Source of the DNA: Cristatella mucedo
Taxonomy: Eukaryota; Bryozoa; Phylactolaemata; Cristatellidae
Assembly (NCBI GenBank): GCA_009760855.2
Contig: WPIO01000066.1
Location: forward strand, 1-64,000
Length of the DNA stretch: 64,000 nucleotides
Direction: 5' to 3'
In this document: one piece after another, positions 56,461-64,000 of the stretch
How the letters are laid out: each line of letters begins with the position of its first letter
How positions within the stretch are numbered: the stretch's first letter is position 1
The notes under the pieces: generated by a model
The model's input: only the letters and a program-made list of their open reading frames with translations
Databases searched by the model: none
What the model was told of the DNA's origin: nothing
Made by a program: the position numbers and the translations under genes

Positions 56461-57895
56461 CCATAGCATAGACTGTCAATTTTTGGAACTCTCCTATTAA
56501 ATTGCGAATAATTTATTCATTTATCCTTACAACCTGCAATGGCTATCGCAAAATGCGAGACTTTTCAGCTCTGTCAATATTCGGCTCCGCTCAAAATGTT
56601 ATTGAATTTAAGTCACTGTTTACCATTTTCTGACCCTGTACATGTTCTCCGAAAATGGAAGCCTAGCTATTGCCGATGTATCGACTTTTTTCAGGAGAAG
56701 GCCGGAAAGAAGTAGTGAGGATTATTTGATCAAGGACCTCTAAAGTACTTTGAGGAATGACTGCATGCTGTGCAATCAACCGTTTCAACAGCCAGTTATA
56801 GAAGCTATTTTTTTTAAATCACCAGATCTGTCTCAGCTTTCTTCTTTCAATAAAGTCTGAGCACCAACGTAGCACGAATATTATATCGCCTTGACTTCTA
56901 TTCGTGACCAGCTGAAGGCAGTCATGAGCTACATTTAACAGATGCATTTATGATGCTCCGAACCAAGCATTAGTATTGTAATGTAAATTTCCTCAATAAG
57001 TAACTCCAACAAGCTACAACGAATAAATGCTATGCAGGAGCTTCCTAGTGCCACTCACAGTTTAGCACCTTTCGGTACTTACATGGTAAACTAAAGATTT
57101 CATCTCAAACAACTAGCATAAGATATTACGAATAGCCGAGTAACGAGAGGCACGGTCTCCAAAGGATTTAAAGTTTGCACGAGGTATAGACGAAATAATC
57201 AGATTCAAAAGAGGGGGCATATCTGCATGCTGCTTAGCCTGGTGAGGGAGTAGATCTCATAGGTAGCCAAAGAATGAAGAGACATATCGGTGCGTTGTTT
57301 GATCGTCATTAACATTCCAATGGATAAGTCGGTTTTGTTTTAATGCCAAAATGGAATTGCAGTGATCTAACCACCTATATTTTGATCACAAGAATCATCT
57401 GTTGGAAGAGCAGTCATCTAGTCTAGCCGAACTTTTTGGAGTGTCAAATGAGTGGCAATTAAGTTTCGTCCTCATTTAGCATTAGGACTATTGAGGGCAT
57501 GCACTCAGAACCCGTGGGATGAATAAATAAATGGGTGCTAAATAAATTACGTAGTCATGCAGAGCTTAAGGATGAAGCAAAATCTTCTGCTGAGCTTCCA
57601 CGAGTTGCAATGGCAAACCTCACCGAAATGAAGCAATTTTAGAAAGAGCATTCCCCTAACCCAAAGCGAAATATGAATATAGTATGCTCATGCACCGGAC
57701 TGTTTGAAGCGGCCAAGTTACTGGCGCCCGAGCAGCATTTTAAAGTATTAGCCTTAATAGCAACAATAAAACGAGAATATTATTGATTTTTGCATAGAGC
57801 ATACTAAGAGAACTTAATTTCTATACCCTCGCTCTAAAATTCATTGCATTAGAACGAGTCCAGCAACCAATGCTTTGTAGTATGCAAGGAATCAA
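56461..57895. other. Mostly unassigned; LINE-A scrap at 57,140-57,320
   Basis: 57,140-57,320 matches the minus-strand LINE-A ORF end (GAGGCACGGTCTCCAAAGGA). The remainder shows no supported gene. Confidence 0.45.
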
Positions 57896-57990
57896 CTAGC
57901 ACATATGAGGAGAAAGGAGATCCAATAGGTAACCTTGTGCTAGCGAATAAAGTGATGTGTAAGCCAAGCTAAGAGTTTTGAGATCTACAC
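57896..57990 (-). mobile_element. Old LINE-A scrap
   Basis: Minus-strand peptide DLKTLSLAYTSLYSLAQGYL parallels DFKVLSLTFRSLHSMAPAYL of better copies. Confidence 0.55.
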
Positions 57991-58149
57991 TAGTGGCATT
58001 GAGTTTTGTCACACCCACTCCAACTAAGGCTGCCTGGTCGACTATTGCTGCGGGCAGTTTAAAAGACCTCAAGGAGCGTACAAACGGATGAAATAGATGC
58101 TTAAGTAAATAAAACAGTCCGACGAACAACACGACAGCCGCAGCATGGG

Positions 58150-58391
58150 TAGTAGAGAGACTAAATCTAGTAGGGTGAGGCCCCTTCCCGACTAGCACGA
58201 CTTCTACTTTTCGGGCAGGCATGGGCTCGACGAGTTTCAGAATTACGTCGGATGGTATAGCATGCCAGATCGCTTGCGATTCGTCCCATAATTCGGCCGG
58301 CGATCTTATGCTAGCGTCTAGAGCTCTCAGCCGACGCTAAACCTCGCCCCACAGATGTTCAGTGTTTTTAAGATCCCGGCTCTGACTCGCC
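58150..58391 (-). pseudogene. Tc1/mariner transposase relic, C-terminal part
   Basis: Minus-strand reading gives QSRDLKNTEHLWGEV, a stop, RRLRALDASIRSPAELWDES, QAIWHAIPSDVILKLVEPMP and ARKVEVVLVGKGPHPTRF. This is the usual end of Tc1-type DDE transposases (SPDLNPIE-x-LW ... W-x-x-IP ... MP-x-R-x-x-x-V-x-x-x-x-G). A LINE-B interrupts it at 58,392. Confidence 0.8.
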
Positions 58392-58822
58392 TATGTATCT
58401 GTATCTCCGTCTGTAACTCCACTAAGTTATAAAGACTGTGTGGGTGTTACGCAGGAGAGTTTTGTATAGCGCACTCACAGCCTAAGCGGCTTTCGGCACG
58501 AACTCGGTAGCCAACAGACTTCGTCTCACGCAACAAAGAGAAAGTGGGTAGCATAACCGAGTCAGGAGAGCAGTCGAGGTAGTGAGTAGCATGAAAGTAT
58601 CAGCTCAGGACCGCTGAAAAGGATGAGCCATAGTCGGCAGTAGGAGAGTAGTTGTCGTTGCGTTACAATTGTGGAAGCGAGTTCCACAGCCTAGGACCTG
58701 CAGAGCTAAAGCTTCTGTCGCCAACGGTCTTTAAGCGGAGGAATGAGACAGCTAATTTATTGACTATACAAGACCTGAGGGCGCGAAACAGGCCGAAACT
58801 GGTGCAGCAGTTCAGCTACAGC
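58392..58822 (-). mobile_element. LINE-B 3' end inserted in the Tc1 relic
   Basis: 3'UTR and ORF end of LINE-B (GCCAACAGACTTCGTCTCAC, CACAGCCTAGGACCTGCAGA) reading back to about 58,822. The transposase reading continues on the far side. Confidence 0.9.
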
Positions 58823-58970
58823 AAGAGTGTGAAGTAAGGGGACCTGTCGAGAAACTGCAGCACAACTTGGACTGTATATTTTGGATCGGTGTCCTGTTGA
58901 TATATAAAATTAGTGCCTAGCAGTCGCAATGCACTGGGCACAGAAATGTCGGCAGGCAGCCATTTTTATT
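58823..58970 (-). pseudogene. Tc1/mariner transposase relic, catalytic part
   Basis: Minus-strand LGTNFIYQQDTDPKYTVQVV followed by LQFLDRS, the block around the second catalytic Asp of Tc1-type transposases (QQD-N-DPKHT). Confidence 0.75.
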
Positions 58971-59917
58971 CATTGCGCCCTCAATGCAGGAAAGAGCTCC
59001 AAAACCGCCTGCTGCTGCGAAGCCTCCTCATCCTCACTGATTCGCCGGCCGGAGCTTCACAGTATGTTGCAAGCAGACACTTGCATGTGTTTCGTCACTC
59101 CTGTGTCGAACCGGAGGATCGACGTTTGCAGCTGCCATACACGGTGTACTTTTTGTAGGGCGCTCGAGGCGCGAGATGGCAGCACGGCAAAGATGAACGT
59201 TGCCCCCACAAGCTAGTCGATCGATTGAGGACGACAGCTGCATTGTATCGTATGAACGCAAATGCGAAGCGAGCGAGGGTACATATGGATGTTGAAGCCG
59301 TCACGGAAGCAGCTCCGGAACGCCAGATGAGAAGAGAAGAGAAAGTGAGCGAGAGGGAGAGAGAGCGAGTGGATGGCTAGCGTACAGGCCGACGCATAGG
59401 CAGACAGTTCTTGCTGCAGGACTAGCGAGTCACGTGACCGCAACTGATCCGTTGCAATGACATCCAGCTTAGTCAGCCGATACTGTTCATAATGTCCGAT
59501 AATATCCAAATGCAGCGCCTAGCGATGTGGTCCTCAGCACGCCGTTTGGCCGGGCGGAGTCGTGTGAGTGAGTCCGGCTGGGGGCAAAACGACATTGTCG
59601 GCGTGACCACGCCCACATACTTTCGTCGGTAGAGTATACCCGCGTCTTATCTTCAGTAGCTCAGCGTCTGTGCTGCCACGCCCATAGACGACGTGCTTCT
59701 TTCTGGGCTTTCGTCAGTAGCGGAGCTTTCTTTGCCACCCTAAAGCTATAAGCCCTTGTTCGTTAAGCCTTCGCCTCAGCCGTCAGCTCACTGAGGATCT
59801 TGCCGGCGGTAAGCTCAGTGGCTTTCAGGCACTCGCTTTTAGGAGCCGACCATCCCTCCTAGTACAAACCCGAGGACGCCCAGACGCAGGCTAGTTCTCC
59901 ATCGTCCCTATCATACA

Positions 59918-60005
59918 CTTTCCGAATGTTATATCGGACAGCTTTTTCGCTTATTCCCACCTTCACAGCGATCTCTTGGTTGCTAACCTTCTGAATGGTA
60001 AGACT
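59918..60005 (-). pseudogene. Possible Tc1 transposase N-terminal helix-turn-helix
   Basis: Minus strand reads VSNQEIAVKVGISEKAVRYN, a classic HTH as at the N-terminus of Tc1-type transposases. About 950 bp of unrecognised sequence separates it from the catalytic relic, so it may be the same element with an insertion. Confidence 0.5.
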
Positions 60006-60081
60006 ATAGGTGACCCTTAACAAAAGGTGCAACCGCAATGCATATTTTCTCCACTTGCAGACGTTTCTGTCATTACTATCG

Positions 60082-60235
60082 TGAGCTGGTTTGGTCTAGT
60101 GGTTAAGGTGCTCGCCCCGACCAAGGTCTGACTGAGATCGTGGGCTCGAGCCCCGAGGCATATGTGAAGCGCCTGAATAGAGATTAAGTTCTCTTGGGGC
60201 GCTATATAAATGAATTTTATTTATTTATTTATTTT
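60082..60235 (+). repeat. SINE-2 copy
   Basis: GAGCTGGTTTGGTCTAGTGG (A-box region), GGGCTCGAGCCCC (B-box region), tail AAGCGCCTGAATAGAGATTAAG and TTCTCTTGGGGCGCTATATAA, then (ATTT)n. Confidence 0.82.
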
Positions 60236-60339
60236 ATCGTGCCAATGGGTGAGCGTAGCAATACTTCCCACCTGGCCACCGAAATCCGGAACCGCAACCT
60301 ATCATCGGTATTGGAGTTATCCGGTAGCGAAAGAGGGTA

Positions 60340-60462
60340 AAATAAATATAATTCATTTATATAGCGCCCCAAGAGAACTTAATCTCTATTCAGGCGCTTC
60401 ACACACGCCTCGGGGCTCGAGCCCATGACCTCAGTCAGACCTTGGTCGGGGCGAGAACCATA
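60340..60462 (-). repeat. SINE-2 copy, inverted to the previous one
   Basis: Mirror of the 60,082 copy: ATATAGCGCCCCAAGAGAAC, TATTCAGGCGCTTCACA, GGGGCTCGAGCCC, GACCTTGGTCGGGGCGAG. With its neighbour it forms a long hairpin-capable inverted repeat about 105 bp apart. Confidence 0.82.
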
Positions 60463-60689
60463 ACTGGTATCAATGGATACGCCTACTTCTGGGTTTCCCA
60501 GGTTCATCACTTAGAAGTCCTCCTATGCAAAAAGTTACAAACCAAAACACTACTTCTAGATAGCCAAGGAATTAAAACATATTCGTCAGTATTTACTATC
60601 AATTTACAGTAGCTCCAGCATTTATCGGCTGAGATACATTGAACCTACTTTCAGCAGGCCAAATGCATCAAAACGTATGGACGCTGGTG

Positions 60690-60775
60690 TATTTAATAAC
60701 AATAAAAATAATAATACATTTGATATAGCTCCTTCACAGAATTCGATCTCTTTCTGGACATTTTACATTTTTTAA
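60690..60775 (-). mobile_element. LINE-A terminal block fragment
   Basis: AATAATACATTTGATATAG and GATCTCTTTCTGGACATTTTAC: degraded LINE-A end. Confidence 0.6.
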
Positions 60776-60984
60776 AGGGAGCAAGTGAAGCTCGGAGGGA
60801 AATGGAGTGATGTTGCTGGCGTGCCGAGTCCCCATAATGTGACTGCTACGTCATTGACAGCAGATTCCTTAGAGTGGCATACCCTAGAAGCAGAGGAGCG
60901 TTGACTTGTGAATTTTTTTTTTATAAATTTCCCGTAATAATTGCATATTACTAACACTCTGCTGTGAGTTACTTTGCCACTGCT

Positions 60985-61100
60985 GCAAGGGGGTAAGGTA
61001 CTTGCCATTAACGACCAGGGTCGTGTGCTCCAGCCCTATGGTGTAAGTGAAGCACTTGGATAGAAACTAAATTCTCGGAGGGCTCTATAAAAATGAAGAA
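60985..61100 (+). repeat. Degenerate SINE-2
   Basis: GGTAAGGTACTTGCC...GGTCGTGTGCTCCAGCCC then AAGCACTTGGATAGAAACTAAA and TTCTCGGAGGGCTCTATAAA: the SINE-2 plan, diverged. Confidence 0.55.
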
Positions 61101-61109
61101 CCTGGACGT

Positions 61110-61690
61110 TAAGGCGTACGTTGCGTAAGAATTGTGAAAGTGAGTTCCGCAGTCTTGAGTCTGAAGAGCAAAGCTTCCGTGTCATTCATACGCTCCACAC
61201 GCATTATAAATGTAGGTTTCAGCCAAGATCTAAAGATCTGAAAACTTGATGCTCTAGAAGCATGCATTGCTATTATGTAGATATAACTGACCTCTTAATT
61301 ACGGGTGAAACTAGCAATACTCAAAAATTGAAGCACCTAACCTTAACTTTTGGCGAGGCGGGCAAACCTCTGGATAAAAGCATCAACCTTAGCCCGACTG
61401 GCTTTCGGTGCTCATACCTCGATGCCGACTTCCTCTCACACATAAAAGAAAAAGTAAGAACCAATACAGAGTTTGGATGGCTGCCGAGATTGTGAGAAGC
61501 ATGGAAGTAGTAGCTCATGTAGGATGGAGAAGAAGTGCAAAGATTGTCGACTGAAATCGTTTCGTGGGGTTTGCTAAAGTCGGTTCGGCAGTCTAGAATA
61601 TGTCATGAAAAAAAGCTTCTGTACTTGAAACCCCTTCCTCGAAAGAATGATCAATTTATTGTCTTAAGAAAAAGACTTGGTAGCTAAAAA
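61110..61690 (-). mobile_element. LINE-B fragments, diverged and rearranged
   Basis: 61,110-61,190 matches the ORF-end region (GTGAAAGTGAGTTCCGCAGTC). 61,395-61,690 matches the 3'UTR and then the ORF end again (GCATGGAAGTAGTAGCTCATG, GATCAATTTATTGTC). The order shows two fragments. Confidence 0.55.
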
Positions 61691-62576
61691 TGATGCTGCT
61701 TTTTGCTAGACATGAAGATTTATAAGATATTTTTGTTTCTTGTAAGGCACTACCAATACTTTTTACCCAAGACAGTCTTGAGATTGCATTCTGATTATTT
61801 ACTCGTAGGAAACCCATTAGACGTGTGCTGTTTTAATTGTTTACGAGTTTCAAAATTTTTAGTCCGGAAATTGAAAATTTTCCTTTCTCTTTTAAGTTAT
61901 TTCTAGTTAAAAAAATTAAAAGATGTCTCGAGAAAAATCACATCAGCTATTTCTAAGCTCAAAAGGTGAAAACTGATGGAAAGCTCGATATTTTCTAATT
62001 ACAGGCCGCATAGTTTAGCTTCAAGTAAAATTTAAGGCCTCAGTGACATAACTTTATTTCTGCTAAGAGCGCTGTGTTTGACGCCTAATCTAGTCCGGAC
62101 GTGGACGCCGCACATCAAGTTTGTAGCATTTAGTGTCGGAAGTGTTGGGTAATTGCTGGGAACCCTTAGCAGTCGCCTTGTGCAAGTCTCAATGCTTGTA
62201 ACTTTATTGGTGAAACTACAGACAAACACATGAATTTTTAAATTGAACTGATTACGCTATGTACAACCCACAATATCATTGCCATAGAGCTGCGGTGGCA
62301 AACTACTTTACTGAGCTTCAAATGACTGACAAATCGTGTGCTAAGCTTTTGAAAATTTCTGAGCTAAATGTCAATTAGGCTATTTTGTAACTGAAACCGA
62401 GGGGCTGGCTGGTTACCCCCGCCTGCCCCCTAGCACCACCCCCTAGCTCCGGCTGCGCTGGCCCGCATGGGCACGACGAGCGGCAGTTTGATTAAGCCTC
62501 TTTTTAATACTATCTCATGCGCCAACACTAACAGGGGAACTAAGCAGAACTACCGGGGGTCCTAGGTTTATCGGAT
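61691..62576. other. No gene recognised
   Basis: AT-rich unique sequence, then a short G/C-rich patch near 62,400-62,470. Confidence 0.3.
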
Positions 62577-63014
62577 TAGGTCCCTTCATTCTATGGCTCC
62601 AGCCTATCTTTCCGATATACTACCCCATCAGGCCAAGCATCGTACCACCCGCTTTTCGGAATCCAACAGTCTAGAAATACCTCGTTCAAACCTTAAATCC
62701 TTCGGAGACCATGCATTTAGTTCATATGCTCCCAAAGCCTGGAACTCTCTCCCGACCTGGATCAGAACATCCCCTGACTTGACCACATTTAAAAGGAACC
62801 TAAAAACACACCTACTTAGGACAGCATTTAATGGGTCCCTGTGATTCGTCTTTGATGTGCTTATGCATGCTGACACTGTGCATGCTGCCACTAACCACAT
62901 TTGCATGCTGACCCTGTGCATGTTATCCCTAACCATACTATTCATTTCGTTTGTTTTTCAAGCATGATTTTACTTACCATTCAATTGCATTTCACTTTAC
63001 AGCCAATGTAAAGC
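62577..63014 (+). mobile_element. LINE-A 3' portion lacking its tail
   Basis: ORF end (MAPAYLSDILPHQAKHRTTR, SYAPKAWNSLPTWIRTSPDL) and 3'UTR. It breaks off at AATGTAAAGCG, inside the terminal block, so the (TTA)n end has been deleted. Confidence 0.92.
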
Positions 63015-64000
63015 GTAAATATCACGGCCAGCTACCAGTCTGCTGAGAATATTGTTGTGACTGCTGGAAGTTTGGAACTTATTGCGTCGCAAATTGCGAC
63101 GACAACAAGCTTGAACTTACCACTGAAAATCCGGAAGATGTCAAGGTCAATAAAGCGTCAGTTTCACATGTAGCACAAGTTCAGGCCTTAGTTTAAACTG
63201 CGTGTATTAACATCGGGAAGGCCGATATATGGCTTGAGAATCGAGAGGTGACGATTTAACATGAAGGCTCAGATATGGCTGCTGATTACGTCCGAGTGTC
63301 TGGTCCCTTTAGCCTCAACTCGTGGTATGAGTGGTGAAGGGGTAGTTCTTCCTGAGACTGCTTATAGCTGCTGCTGCGGAGCCTGCTGTGATTGTTGCAA
63401 CTTACTTTGATACTTTGCTACTACGTGACCGGCTGAGATTAAAGACTGGTGCTTTGACGCTTGACATGTTTTTTTTCTCCCACTACGAGCCGACTACTGG
63501 TGATGTCGCCACTGCTAGTTACGCGATTGCTGCGAACTCTCATTGGGTGCCACATGAGAGCCCTCATTTCTGTGAAGTTGCGCACTGCAGCAGTACGTGG
63601 CTACGCCGCGCACGGCGCTGCTTAAGGCTGCAGAAGATTGCTTGTAGATCTCGAGAGTTTCATGTTTGAACGGCGACTATTCTTCTAGTTTTTTGCCGAC
63701 TTAAGGAAGGATTACCTCTTCTGTGTCATGATGTACTTAGCTTCCGTACAAGAAGCTGCTGTTGACTTTGAAAGTTAGTTACTGCCATGTTGTCTGTCAA
63801 CTTCGGGTACGTGAATGTTGACAAACTTCGACCACTTACGATTATGCTACGGTTTTTGAATCGACGTGTCGTAAAAGCTAATGCATTGGACTTTTTGTTA
63901 CGATTCACCTTTGTTTTAGTGTTCACTGCGTTTTGAAACTTTGGCAGTATGGTAATGCTTAAAGAAATGCTGGACACCGGGAGTTATATATCATATCCCA
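63015..64000. other. No gene recognised
   Basis: Open frames on both strands show no domain. Nothing else stands out. Confidence 0.3.

Overview
The window looks like repeat-rich nuclear DNA of an invertebrate animal that carries a decayed endogenous DNA virus. Signs of a metazoan host are CR1/L2-type LINEs with microsatellite tails, tRNA-derived SINEs, a Tc1/mariner relic, a spliced CARD-like gene, a beta-1,3-galactosyltransferase (GT31) copy and very long (CT)n/(GA)n tracts. I cannot name the species.

Layout. 1-27 kb is host DNA: microsatellites, two LINE families (called LINE-A and LINE-B here), two SINE families, a GT31 gene with one frameshift (17.5-18.4 kb), a 12-bp satellite (19.1-19.6 kb), a duplicated segment (21.2-22.0 and 24.4-25.2 kb) and a possible beta-propeller exon (26.2-26.8 kb). 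From about 27.6 to 47.55 kb the sequence becomes strongly AT-rich and gene-dense. This is a Polinton/Maverick (adintovirus-like) element. Visible genes are a retrovirus-type integrase, a PolB fragment, an adenain-like cysteine protease, a packaging ATPase, a major capsid protein, two penton-like minor capsid proteins, a phospholipase A2 virion protein, a YqaJ-like nuclease, an HNH-AP2 endonuclease, zinc-ribbon proteins, four tail-fibre-like repeat proteins and a run of small unknown proteins. 47.55-64 kb is host DNA again: more LINE-A and LINE-B copies, two exons of a CARD-like gene (51.2-52.4 kb) and a Tc1 relic split by a LINE.

How the viral genes fit together: PolB, the YqaJ-like nuclease and the integrase would serve genome replication and integration. 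The capsid protein, penton-like proteins, PLA2 protein, coiled-coil proteins, protease and ATPase would build, mature and fill the particle. The fibre-like genes would give surface appendages. Many of its start codons sit 0 to a few bases after a TATAGA-like box, and three divergent gene pairs share start-to-start gaps of only 10-12 bp, so promoters must sit on or in the coding starts.

The element is dead. Nearly every core gene has a premature stop or frameshift. A LINE-A copy splits the protease and another splits the PLA2 gene. The right end breaks inside polB at a rearranged LINE-A junction, so no right terminal repeat is present. Small genes between 44.6 and 46.8 kb are mostly still open.
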